From positions 1-9,021 of the forward strand of contig JAJZPK010000092.1 in NCBI GenBank assembly GCA_021811205.1: a stretch of DNA of 9,021 nucleotides, in the 5' to 3' direction. Source of the DNA: Pseudomonadota bacterium (GTDB taxonomy: Bacteria; Pseudomonadota; Gammaproteobacteria; Burkholderiales; JABEVD01). The notes beneath the pieces were generated by a model, which was given only the letters and a program-made list of their open reading frames with translations, was not told where the DNA came from and searched no databases. Position numbers and translations under genes: made by a program. Below are positions 1 through 7,762 of the stretch, one piece after another. Numbering within the stretch: position 1 is the first letter of the stretch; each line of letters opens with the position of its first letter.

Positions 1-1
1 T

Positions 2-7
2 TAGAAT
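2..7 (+). promoter_or_regulatory. possible -10 box of the ilvA operon promoter
   Basis: TAGAAT matches the sigma-70 -10 consensus at five of six positions and lies 86 bases before the ilvA start. The same hexamer serves as the -10 box of the tRNA-Val gene at the other end of the window. The -35 box would lie outside the window and cannot be seen. No better -35/-10 pair with 16-18 base spacing was found in bases 1-92: TTGCAC at 24-29 is followed only by TAAACT at 50-55, 20 bases away. The call is weak because half the promoter is missing. Confidence 0.3.
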
Positions 8-92
8 AGCGCTTGGGACCGATTTGCACAATTGCGAAGGGGAAACGCGTAAACTAAGACACCGTACTCTAGACAAGTTCGATTAAATTTTT

Positions 93-1604
93 ATGAAACC
101 CGATTATCTGGAAAGAATTCTGACCGCACAGGTCTACGATGTCGCCGTCGAAACGCCGCTGGATACGGCAAACAATCTTTCTGCGCGCCTTGAAAATCGC
201 TTTCTGATCAAACGCGAAGACATGCAGAGCGTTTTTTCATTCAAGCTCCGCGGCGCATACAACAAGATGGCGAAACTGCCGAAAGCGTCGCTCGAGCATG
301 GGGTCATCGCAGCTTCCGCAGGCAACCATGCCCAGGGGGTTGCGCTTGCGGCCCAGAAGCTCGGCGTGCCGGCCACGATCGTCATGCCGGTCACGACGCC
401 CGCCATCAAGGTTCAGGCGGTAGCTGCAAGGGGCGCACAGGTCGTCCTTTACGGCGACGCCTACGATGAGGCGTACGCCCACTCCCAGGAACTCGCGAAG
501 CAGAACGGGTTGACCTTCGTCCATCCTTACGACGATCCGGACGTGATCGCAGGTCAGGGCACCATTGCCATGGAAATATTGAGGCAGCAGCCCATGCCCA
601 TCCACGCGATATTCGTCCCCGTCGGCGGCGGAGGACTGATCGCGGGAATCGCCGTCTACATCAAGCGCCTCCATCCCGAGATCAGGATCATCGGCGTGGA
701 GCCTGTCGACGCAGACGCGATGCATCGATCACTCGAGGCCGGGAAGCGGGTGAAGCTCGATCAGGTCGGGCTTTTCGCCGATGGCGTTGCGGTCAAGCTC
801 GTGGGTGAAGAAACCTTCAGGCTGTGCAGTGAGTTCGTCGACGAGATCGTCCTGGTGAGCAACGACGAGATTTGCGCTGCGATCAAGGATGTGTTCGAGG
901 ATACCCGCTCGATCCTGGAACCTGCCGGCGCGCTTGCGATTGCAGGCGCGAAAAGCTATGTCGATCGGGAAAAGATCAAACACAAGACCCTGATCGCCAT
1001 CGCTTCCGGGGCCAACATGAATTTCGACAGGCTGCGCTACATTTCGGAGCGCGCGGAGCTCGGCGAGAAAAGGGAAGCCATATTCGCCGTGACCATTCCC
1101 GAGAAACCCGGGAGCTTCAAGCGGTTCTGTTCCATCCTGGGCGCGAGGAACATCACCGAGTTCAATTATCGCTACGCGGATCCGAGGGAAGCCCATGTGT
1201 ATGTCGGCATTCAGGTCCAGAATCGTCGCGAGACCGAAAATCTGCTCGAAGCGCTGCAGGAAGCGGATCTCAGGGCGCTCGACCTCACCTCGAACGAGAT
1301 GGGCAAGCTGCATGTGCGCCACATGGTGGGCGGACATGCCCCCCAGGTGGAGAACGAGCTCGTCTATCGCTTCGAGTTTCCCGAACGCCCCGGCGCGCTC
1401 ATGCAGTTTCTGAACAGCATGAGCCACAACTGGAACATCAGCCTTTTCCATTACCGCAACCACGGCACCGATTATGGGCGCGTATTGATCGGCATGCAGG
1501 TTCCAAGGGGAGAAATGGCCGAATTCGAGTCCTTTCTCGAGCAGTTGGGATACAGGTTCTGGGCAGAGACCGACAATCCTGCCTACCGGCTTTTCCTGGG
1601 ATGA
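93..1604 (+). CDS. ilvA: biosynthetic threonine dehydratase (threonine ammonia-lyase)
   Basis: This PLP enzyme deaminates L-threonine to 2-oxobutanoate and ammonia, the committed step of isoleucine synthesis, in the cytoplasm. The 503 residues fit the long biosynthetic form (about 500-515), not the short catabolic one. The catalytic domain spans residues 1 to about 320. It contains the PLP lysine motif SFKLRGA (Lys51), SAGNHAQG (75-82) that contacts substrate and cofactor, the glycine loop GGGGL (178-182) that holds the PLP phosphate, and SGAN (305-308). Two ACT-like regulatory domains follow, about 327-400 (with PEKPGSF) and 422-500 (with PERPGAL); in the family these bind isoleucine and valine for feedback control. 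All expected motifs are present, so the enzyme should be active and feedback-regulated. The ATG at 93 gives a normal N-terminus, but the AT-rich stretch before it has no Shine-Dalgarno sequence. No leader peptide or attenuator hairpin is visible upstream. It is the first gene of a tight five-gene run; the next start is 3 bases after its stop. Confidence 0.96.
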   Translation: MKPDYLERILTAQVYDVAVETPLDTANNLSARLENRFLIKREDMQSVFSFKLRGAYNKMAKLPKASLEHGVIAASAGNHAQGVALAAQKLGVPATIVMPVTTPAIKVQAVAARGAQVVLYGDAYDEAYAHSQELAKQNGLTFVHPYDDPDVIAGQGTIAMEILRQQPMPIHAIFVPVGGGGLIAGIAVYIKRLHPEIRIIGVEPVDADAMHRSLEAGKRVKLDQVGLFADGVAVKLVGEETFRLCSEFVDEIVLVSNDEICAAIKDVFEDTRSILEPAGALAIAGAKSYVDREKIKHKTLIAIASGANMNFDRLRYISERAELGEKREAIFAVTIPEKPGSFKRFCSILGARNITEFNYRYADPREAHVYVGIQVQNRRETENLLEALQEADLRALDLTSNEMGKLHVRHMVGGHAPQVENELVYRFEFPERPGALMQFLNSMSHNWNISLFHYRNHGTDYGRVLIGMQVPRGEMAEFESFLEQLGYRFWAETDNPAYRLFLG

Positions 1605-1607
1605 GCC

Positions 1608-2600
1608 GTGAAACAGACGCTTTACGACGTTCTCGAAGTCAGCCGAAACGCGAGTCTTTCGGTGATCAGGGCGGCCTACAAGAGCCTTGTCCAGCGCTAT
1701 CATCCCGACAAGAATCCGGACAATCCGGACGCCGAAAACCAGCTCAAGCTCATCAACCATGCCTACGAGACCCTTTCCGATCCATCTTCCAGGCTGGCTT
1801 ATGACGCCTTGCTCGCCATGGAGGAGATGCCGGCGCCCGAAGAGGAGGCTGCAAGCGAAGAGGCCCCTCTGCCTGAAGCTGCGGCGCGCGCTTTCGACAA
1901 AAGATTGATTTATGCGGGAGGGGCTGCATTTCTTGTTCTGATTGCAGGCGCAGCCTTTTTCATTTTCGGGAAAAAGCACGAAGTCGAGGCGCCGGTGCGG
2001 CAGGCTGCGATCAAGCCGCTTCAACCTGCATCCGTTCCCGAGAAACCGCTGCAAAAGCCGGTGGTCGAGGCGCCTTCAATGCCTGAAGCAGTCGAAATGC
2101 CGAAGATGCCCGCACCTGTCGAGACGCCTGCACCCAAACCGGTTGTTAAGCCGGCGCCCGTCGAGATGCGCAAGGCTGTGGTCAAGCCTTCCCCCAGGCC
2201 TGTCCTGAAGCCTGAGCCTGTCCGTGAGCCGGCCGAAGCAGTTGCGCCAAAGCCGGTTCCTAAGCCCGTGCAGCCTGCGCCAGTCATGGCGCCGCCGCCC
2301 GTTCTGCAGGAAAAATATGCCGACCTTGCCAGCGCAGTGTCGAGCGGAGATACGGCTGCAGTTGCTGGCATGCTGAAAGACGGATGGGATCCCAACCAGA
2401 TCAGGGGCAACCAGGTGCCCTTGATCATTGCCGTGAAGAACGACGACGTCAAGATGGTGACGCTCCTGATCCGCCATGGGGCGGATGTCAATCTGACGGA
2501 CAGCCAGGGCAATTCCGCCATGATTTATGCTAAAGTCAGAGCTGATGCAAAGATGATTGAAATGTTGAAAAATGCGGGCGCTAAAAACCCTTTCGACTGA
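1608..2600 (+). CDS. membrane-anchored J-domain protein with ankyrin repeats
   Basis: The domain order is clear but no named gene is recognised. Residues 1-67 form a J-domain with the essential HPD at 32-34, which in the family stimulates the ATPase of a DnaK/Hsp70 partner. Residues 70-97 are acidic and Pro/Ala-rich. Residues 101-120 form one hydrophobic membrane segment, flanked by Lys98-Arg99 and Lys122-Lys123, so charge alone does not fix the topology. A J-domain needs cytoplasmic Hsp70, so N-in/C-out is the sensible inference. Residues 128-232 are a long Pro/Lys/Val-rich linker with repeated KPxP units, resembling periplasm-spanning linkers of TonB-like proteins. Residues 237-330 hold about three ankyrin repeats, the clearest at 267-298 (ending HGADVNLTD). 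It lacks the G/F, zinc-finger and C-terminal domains of true DnaJ. The start is GTG at 1608, 3 bases after the ilvA stop. An ATG at 1601 is in another frame and is not the start. The 3' end overlaps slt by 29 bases. Lying directly before a periplasmic murein hydrolase gene, it may have an envelope role, but this is conjecture. Confidence 0.85.
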   Translation: MKQTLYDVLEVSRNASLSVIRAAYKSLVQRYHPDKNPDNPDAENQLKLINHAYETLSDPSSRLAYDALLAMEEMPAPEEEAASEEAPLPEAAARAFDKRLIYAGGAAFLVLIAGAAFFIFGKKHEVEAPVRQAAIKPLQPASVPEKPLQKPVVEAPSMPEAVEMPKMPAPVETPAPKPVVKPAPVEMRKAVVKPSPRPVLKPEPVREPAEAVAPKPVPKPVQPAPVMAPPPVLQEKYADLASAVSSGDTAAVAGMLKDGWDPNQIRGNQVPLIIAVKNDDVKMVTLLIRHGADVNLTDSQGNSAMIYAKVRADAKMIEMLKNAGAKNPFD

Positions 2601-4494
2601 GCTTTTGAAGGCAGCTGCCTTGTGCATGCTGCTGCTTCCCAAGCCTGGCCTTCCTTCGGATCTGGCCGAAAATTTCATGGCGGCAAGAGCGGCCTTTGCC
2701 AACGGCGATGCGGTGAGGCTGGAAGCCTATGCGCCGAAGCTGGACGGCAGCCCCCTCGAGCCTTATGCCGAGTACTGGCAGCTTTCCATGAACCTGGCCG
2801 ACACGAGCGATGCCACGGTCGAATCCTTTCTCGAGCGCTACAAGGGCAGCCTGCTTGCAGAACGGCTGCGCAAGGCGTGGCTGAAGGCGCTGGCCAAATC
2901 CGACAATTGGCAGGCATTCTACGATCAGTATTCCGCGGTCGAAAGCCCGGATACTGAGCTTTATTGCGACTGGCTCCAGGCGCGCGAAGAGCTGGGCAAT
3001 CCAGCGGCGGTGAAGGAAGCCGCATCGCTCTGGTTCAGCCCGAAAGGGCAGCCGCAAAGCTGCGGCCCGCTCTTCAACGCCTTGATCGCATCGCACGCGA
3101 TCAGCGAGCAGGACATCTGGAAGCGGATCAGGATGATCCTGGGCGTGGGCGACCTTACCCTGGCCCGCGAGATCAACGATCAATTGCCCAAACGGGCAAG
3201 AATGAACGACAGATCCCTGGTTCGGGCATACGAGCGGCCGGTTCGTTATCTCAAAAGAAACGGCAGTCCGAAAGGCCGCGCCGAGCGGGAAATCGCGATT
3301 TTCGCGGTTTTGCGCATCGCCAGATCCGATCCCGGTGAGGCGAAGGAAGACTGGTCGAAGCTGAGCGGCCGATTCGATCGGGCCGACAAGGATTATGTTG
3401 CAGGAAAGCTGGCCATGCAGGCGGCAAAAAAGCACCTTCCCGATGCGCTGCAATGGTTTTCAGGCCTGCATCTCGACGACGAAGAGCTTGCATGGAAGGT
3501 GCGCGCCGCCCTGCGCGCGGAAAACTGGAGCGAAGTGCTTTCCGGCGTCAATACCATGTCTACAGACGCTGCAAGCAGGCCCGAATGGCGCTACTGGAAG
3601 GCCCGCGCGCTGAAGGCCGCAGGCAAGACCGGCGAAGCCAATGCCATCCTGGCCGACCTGAGCCATGAGCGGAATTTCTACGGGCAGCTCTCGCTGGAGG
3701 AATTGGGCACGGTTGCCTCCCTTCCCCCCGACAACTACAAGGTGAGCGAAGGGGCGATCGCCGAAATCGAGAATGTGCCCGGAATCGAGCGTTCCCTCCT
3801 GCTCTATTCCATGGGCCTGCGCATGGACGCGACGAGCGAATGGATCTGGGCGATCAAGGGGTTCGACGACAAACAGTTGCTTGCCGCCGCAGAACTTGCG
3901 AAACGCCATGGCCTTTACGATCGAGCCATCAACACGGCCGAGAAGACCGTGAGCATCAACGATTTCGGCTTGCGTTTTCTGGCCCCTTATCGCGACGTGA
4001 TGCACGAGCAGACGCAGCAGCTCGGGCTCGATGAAGCCTGGGTCTATGGCCTGATTCGCCAGGAAAGCCGCTTTGTCACGGTGGCGCACTCCGGGGTCGG
4101 CGCTTCCGGGCTGATGCAGCTGATGCCCGCGACGGCGAGATGGGTCGCTTCCAAGCTCGGCCTGAGGCATTTCCACCGTTCGCTCGTCAACCAAGTCGAG
4201 ACCAACATCAGTCTCGGAACCTACTATCTGAAGCATGTGCTCACTGTCTTGGATAACCAGCCGGTTCTTGCTTCTGCGGCCTACAATGCGGGTCCCGTCA
4301 GGGCCAAGCAGTGGATCGGCAGCAAGCCCATGGAAGGAGCGATCTACATCGAGACCATTCCCTTCAACGAAACGCGCGATTATGTGAAGAAGGTGATGAG
4401 CAATACCGAATATTACGCAAGCACCTTCGGGCAAGAGGAAATCCCCCTCAAGAAGCGGCTCGGCGTGATCGCCAGCTTCAAGTCGGAACAATGA
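2572..4494 (+). CDS. slt: soluble lytic murein transglycosylase, Slt70 type
   Basis: This periplasmic enzyme cleaves the MurNAc-GlcNAc bond of peptidoglycan and leaves 1,6-anhydro-MurNAc ends, serving wall turnover. The 640 residues match Slt70 precursors (E. coli about 645). Residues 1 to about 29 look like an export signal: Arg2 and Lys5, a hydrophobic stretch around 11-23, then Pro/Gly/Ser. The cysteine at 18 has no proper lipobox, so lipidation is unlikely. Residues 30 to about 470 are the helical superhelix (U and L domains). Cys132 and Cys164 lie where E. coli Slt70 has a disulfide (recalled, not aligned). The lysozyme-like C domain carries RQESRF with catalytic Glu498, GLMQLMPATA (513-522), AYNAGP (570-575) and ETIPFNETRDYV (594-605), all intact. 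The ATG at 2572 lies inside the end of the preceding gene and gives the signal peptide. No strong ribosome binding site is visible, so translational coupling is likely. The stop overlaps the cca start as ATGA. Confidence 0.94.
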   Translation: MRALKTLSTELLKAAALCMLLLPKPGLPSDLAENFMAARAAFANGDAVRLEAYAPKLDGSPLEPYAEYWQLSMNLADTSDATVESFLERYKGSLLAERLRKAWLKALAKSDNWQAFYDQYSAVESPDTELYCDWLQAREELGNPAAVKEAASLWFSPKGQPQSCGPLFNALIASHAISEQDIWKRIRMILGVGDLTLAREINDQLPKRARMNDRSLVRAYERPVRYLKRNGSPKGRAEREIAIFAVLRIARSDPGEAKEDWSKLSGRFDRADKDYVAGKLAMQAAKKHLPDALQWFSGLHLDDEELAWKVRAALRAENWSEVLSGVNTMSTDAASRPEWRYWKARALKAAGKTGEANAILADLSHERNFYGQLSLEELGTVASLPPDNYKVSEGAIAEIENVPGIERSLLLYSMGLRMDATSEWIWAIKGFDDKQLLAAAELAKRHGLYDRAINTAEKTVSINDFGLRFLAPYRDVMHEQTQQLGLDEAWVYGLIRQESRFVTVAHSGVGASGLMQLMPATARWVASKLGLRHFHRSLVNQVETNISLGTYYLKHVLTVLDNQPVLASAAYNAGPVRAKQWIGSKPMEGAIYIETIPFNETRDYVKKVMSNTEYYASTFGQEEIPLKKRLGVIASFKSEQ

Positions 4495-5696
4495 AAATAT
4501 ATTCGGTCGGCGGGGCGGTGAGAGATGAACTGCTCGGCCTTCCCGTCAAGGACCGCGACCATGTCGTCGTCGGAGGCTCTCCCGAGGAATTGACCCGCAT
4601 GGGCTTCCGACCGGTGGGCAAGGATTTTCCGGTGTTTCTCCATCCCGAGACGCATGAGGAATATGCGCTTGCCAGAACCGAGCGCAAGACTGCGAGAGGC
4701 TATCGCGGCTTCGAGATCTACGCTTCCCCCGACGTGACGCTGAACGACGATCTGGCAAGGCGCGACCTCACCATCAACGCCATGGCCAAGGACGATGAAG
4801 GCAATATCATCGATCCTTTCGGCGGGATGGCCGATCTGGAAGCAGGCATCTTGCGCCACATCAGCCCGGCCTTTTCGGAGGACCCTGTGAGGGTGCTCAG
4901 GGTCGCGCGCTTCGCCGCGCGCTTCGGTTTCAGGGTTGCCGACGAGACGCTGTCCCTGATGAACGAGATGGTCCACAACGGCGAAGTCGAAGCGCTCGTT
5001 CCGGAGCGCGTCTGGCAGGAACTCGCAAGGGGGCTCATGGAGGCGAAGCCTTCCAGGATGTTCTATGCATTGAAGGAATGCGGCGCATTGTGCCGCATCC
5101 TGCCGGAGATCGACGTGCTTTTCGGGGTGCCCCAGTCGCCCGTCCATCATCCCGAAATCGATACCGGGCTGCACGTCATGCTCGTGCTCGACCATGCTGC
5201 TTCGAAAAACCATTCCCTTGAAGTGCGCTTTTCCGCATTGACGCACGATCTCGGAAAGGGCGCAACGCCGCCGGAAGAATGGCCGCACCACCCCGGGCAC
5301 GAAGAGCGGGGAATGGGCCTGGTCAGGGATCTCTGCTCCAGGATCAGGGTACCGAATGACTGCAGGGATCTTGCAATAGTAACTGCTCGCTATCATGGAA
5401 CTGTCCACCATGTCATGGATCTTGATGTCGAGGCGATCCATGATCTGTTGCTCGCAACGGACGCATTCAGGAAGACCGCGCGCTTTGCCGATTTTCTCGA
5501 TGCCTGCGCTTCGGATTTCAGGGGAAGACCGGGTTACCAGGATTCGCCCTATCCTCAGGCAGAAAGGCTGAAGATCGCGCTTTCGGCCGCCCTTTCTGTC
5601 GATGCGGGAGCCATAGCGAAAGATGCGCAAGGCCCGGCTGAAATCAGGGCAGGGATCGCGAAGGCAAGGATGGAAGCGATAAGGGCCGCATTATGA
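4491..5696 (+). CDS. cca: CCA-adding enzyme (tRNA nucleotidyltransferase) with HD domain
   Basis: It adds or repairs the 3' CCA of tRNAs using CTP and ATP. The 401 residues and motif spacing match the E. coli multifunctional CCA protein (412 aa). The class II nucleotidyltransferase head has GGAVRD (7-12) and the metal-binding Asp21/Asp23 of KDRD. RRDLTINAMA (90-99) and DPVRVLRVARFAARF (131-145), with Arg91, Arg137 and Arg140, form the nucleotide-selecting template. A C-terminal HD domain follows, with His252-Asp253 in THDLGKG and further histidines at 266-270. In E. coli this domain gives metal-dependent phosphatase and 2',3'-cyclic phosphodiesterase activity. The reading frame is open further upstream (to 4311), but the conserved N-terminus fixes the ATG at 4491, overlapping the slt stop as ATGA. 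Its stop overlaps the ovoA start the same way. Arginine codons are unusual: 16 of 35 are AGG. The tRNA gene in this window already encodes its CCA, so repair may be the main duty; that is inference. Confidence 0.95.
   Translation: MKIYSVGGAVRDELLGLPVKDRDHVVVGGSPEELTRMGFRPVGKDFPVFLHPETHEEYALARTERKTARGYRGFEIYASPDVTLNDDLARRDLTINAMAKDDEGNIIDPFGGMADLEAGILRHISPAFSEDPVRVLRVARFAARFGFRVADETLSLMNEMVHNGEVEALVPERVWQELARGLMEAKPSRMFYALKECGALCRILPEIDVLFGVPQSPVHHPEIDTGLHVMLVLDHAASKNHSLEVRFSALTHDLGKGATPPEEWPHHPGHEERGMGLVRDLCSRIRVPNDCRDLAIVTARYHGTVHHVMDLDVEAIHDLLLATDAFRKTARFADFLDACASDFRGRPGYQDSPYPQAERLKIALSAALSVDAGAIAKDAQGPAEIRAGIAKARMEAIRAAL
5681..5685 (+). promoter_or_regulatory. ribosome binding site of ovoA, inside cca
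   Basis: AAGGG lies seven bases before the ATG at 5693, within the last codons of cca. It favours 5693 over the in-frame ATG at 5699 as the start. It also shows that ovoA has its own initiation site as well as the ATGA overlap, so translation need not depend wholly on re-initiation. Confidence 0.5.
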
Positions 5697-7762
5697 ATAT
5701 GCGCACGCCTCATCTGGCGGGGAAAGACGGGGGAAAAAAGCGGGAAGAAATCAGGCGCTATTTTCACGAAACGAGCGAGCTCTATGAATCCCTCTTCGAG
5801 GTGCTTCAAGACGAAAAAGCCTATTACGTCAAACCCATTCCGCTTCGCCATCCGCTCATTTTCTATTACGGTCATACCGCTACCTTTTTCGTCAACAAGC
5901 TGATTCTCGCGAAACTGATCGATAGCCGGATCGATCCAAGGCTCGAATCCATGTTCGCCGTCGGGGTGGATGAAATGAGCTGGGACGATCTGAATGACGC
6001 CCATTACGAGTGGCCCAGGGTCGAGGAAGTGAAGCGGTACAGGCAAAAGGTGCGCGCCCTCGTCGACGACCTGATGGAAAGGCTTCCCGTCGATCTGCCC
6101 ATAGACTGGGAAAGCTCCTGGTGGCCGGTCCTGATGGGCATCGAGCACGAGCGCATCCATCTGGAGACTTCTTCCGTCCTGATCCGCCAGCACGATTTGA
6201 AGCATGTCCGCTCGCATCCGGCCTGGCAGCCGTGCAGGCAGACCGGGAATGCGCCGGAAAACGGACTGGTCGAGATTCCGGGAGGATGCGTGCTGCTCGG
6301 CAAGCACGATGCAACCTATGGATGGGACAACGAATACGGCAGGCACGAAGCGCAAATAGAATCGTTTCAGGCCGGGCGCCATCTCGTCTCGAACGGCGAA
6401 TACCTGGCATTCGTCGATGCGGGCGGGTACGAAAAGGACGAATTCTGGAGCGATGAAGGTCTTGCCTGGAGAAATTACGCAAAAGCCAATCATCCGACCT
6501 TCTGGAAAAAGGGAGAGCAAGGCTGGAAGCTGAGGCTGATGACAGAAGAGATCCCCATGCCCTGGGACTGGCCTGTCGAGGTGAACTGCCTGGAGGCCAT
6601 GGCATTCTGCAGCTGGAAGCGCGTCGTATCCAAGCTCCCTTACCGGCTGCCGACCGAGGACGAATGGTATCGGCTGCATGAGCTTTCCTCCCCTAGTGAA
6701 GCCAATCTCCACCTCGACCATTACGCTTCTTCATGTCCGGTGAATGTCTTCCGGCATGGGGATCTTTTCGACGTGACAGGCAACGTCTGGCAGTGGACGG
6801 GAACGCCGATCTATCCTTTCGAAGGTTTCAAGGTTCATCCCCTGTACGACGACTTCACCACGCCCACTTTCGACGGGAAGCACAACCTGATGAAAGGCGG
6901 CTCCTGGATTTCCACGGGGAACGAAGCATTGGCGAGCGCACGCTATGCGTTCCGCAGGCATTTTTTCCAGCATGCGGGTTTTCGCTATGTGGTTTCAGAT
7001 TTCCAGCCTGAAATCCATTCATCGCGCTACGAGACGGACAGGCTGCTTTCCGAATACGCCGAATTCCATTACGGGGAAAACCCTTTCAATGTGCCGAATT
7101 TCCCCAGGGCATTGTGCGAGTTGGCTGTATCCGCGATGGAAGGAAAACCGATGCGGCGCGCGCTCGATCTCGGCTGCGCGGTCGGGCGCGCAAGTTTCGA
7201 GCTGGCGAAGCATTTCGATCATGTCGTCGGGGTCGATTTTTCGGCCCGATTCATCGGGCTGGGGGTTCAGCTCGCGGAACAAGGCCTGCTGCGTTATGCG
7301 CTTGCCGAAGAAGGCGAGCTCATGTCCTGGAAGGCGGTTTCGCTTTCCGAACTCGGTCTCGACAACACCCGTGACAAGGTCGAATTCTGGCAGGGGGACG
7401 CCTGCAACCTGAAACCCCATTTCAGGAACTTCGATCTGATTTTGGCGGCCAATCTCATCGACCGGCTCTACAGCCCCAAGAAATTCCTGTCTGCCGTGCA
7501 CGAGAGGATCAATCCGGGCGGCATCCTGCTGATCGCTTCCCCCTATACATGGCTTGAAGAGCATACGCCGCGCGAGGAATGGCTGGGCGGATTCAAGAAG
7601 GACGGCGAGAATTTCACCACGTTAGATGCATTGAAGGCGCTGCTGGGGAAACATTTCAGGATGGTCGGCGAGCCTGTCGACGTGCCCTTCGTCATCCGCG
7701 AAACCGCGCGCAAGCATCAGCATACGATATCGCAGGCGACGATCTGGGAAAGGCTGAGTTAG
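5693..7762 (+). CDS. ovoA: 5-histidylcysteine sulfoxide synthase / mercaptohistidine N-methyltransferase (ovothiol biosynthesis)
   Basis: OvoA is a non-haem iron enzyme that joins cysteine to C5 of histidine with O2, giving 5-histidylcysteine sulfoxide. In the two-domain form its C-terminal SAM-dependent domain also N-methylates 5-thiohistidine to ovothiol A. The 689 residues match the bifunctional form. Residues 20-170 are a DinB-like helical domain with the predicted three-His iron site: His61 in YYGHTATF, and His152 and His156 in the HX3HXE motif HERIHLE. Residues 190-435 form the formylglycine-generating-enzyme-like domain (GGCVLLG, RLPTEDEW, DVTGNVWQWTG, LMKGGSW, SARYAFRRHF). Tyr418 in the last motif may be the redox tyrosine reported near position 417 in the Erwinia enzyme, but this needs alignment. 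Residues 445-689 are a Rossmann methyltransferase with motif I DLGCAVGRA (492-500) and acidic Asp515 in VGVDFS. Motifs look intact. EgtB of ergothioneine synthesis is the nearest alternative, but it lacks this C-terminal domain. The ATG overlaps the cca stop (ATGA). OvoB, the lyase that cleaves the sulfoxide, is not in the window. Confidence 0.93.
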   Translation: MNMRTPHLAGKDGGKKREEIRRYFHETSELYESLFEVLQDEKAYYVKPIPLRHPLIFYYGHTATFFVNKLILAKLIDSRIDPRLESMFAVGVDEMSWDDLNDAHYEWPRVEEVKRYRQKVRALVDDLMERLPVDLPIDWESSWWPVLMGIEHERIHLETSSVLIRQHDLKHVRSHPAWQPCRQTGNAPENGLVEIPGGCVLLGKHDATYGWDNEYGRHEAQIESFQAGRHLVSNGEYLAFVDAGGYEKDEFWSDEGLAWRNYAKANHPTFWKKGEQGWKLRLMTEEIPMPWDWPVEVNCLEAMAFCSWKRVVSKLPYRLPTEDEWYRLHELSSPSEANLHLDHYASSCPVNVFRHGDLFDVTGNVWQWTGTPIYPFEGFKVHPLYDDFTTPTFDGKHNLMKGGSWISTGNEALASARYAFRRHFFQHAGFRYVVSDFQPEIHSSRYETDRLLSEYAEFHYGENPFNVPNFPRALCELAVSAMEGKPMRRALDLGCAVGRASFELAKHFDHVVGVDFSARFIGLGVQLAEQGLLRYALAEEGELMSWKAVSLSELGLDNTRDKVEFWQGDACNLKPHFRNFDLILAANLIDRLYSPKKFLSAVHERINPGGILLIASPYTWLEEHTPREEWLGGFKKDGENFTTLDALKALLGKHFRMVGEPVDVPFVIRETARKHQHTISQATIWERLS

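Noticed and set aside
24..38. Imperfect palindrome centred on CAATTG as an operator for ilvA
   Set aside because: Beyond the six-base core only three flanking pairs match, and it does not sit on a convincing promoter.
729..2054. Long minus-strand open frame (441 codons) opposite ilvA and the next gene
   Set aside because: It spans two well-recognised plus-strand genes and its translation shows no known domain. It is explained by codon bias of the real genes.
2021..2310. Repetitive DNA in the Pro/Lys-rich linker as a tandem repeat element
   Set aside because: The units are irregular at the base level. The low complexity is of the protein, not a nucleotide repeat array.
4311..4490. Possible 60-residue N-terminal extension of the CCA enzyme
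   Set aside because: The extension overlaps the conserved end of Slt in another frame. The family N-terminus (MKIYSVGGAVRD) begins at the ATG at 4491.
5555..6721. Long minus-strand open frame (388 codons) opposite cca and ovoA
   Set aside because: It lies antisense to clearly conserved OvoA and Cca motifs and has no recognisable domain of its own.
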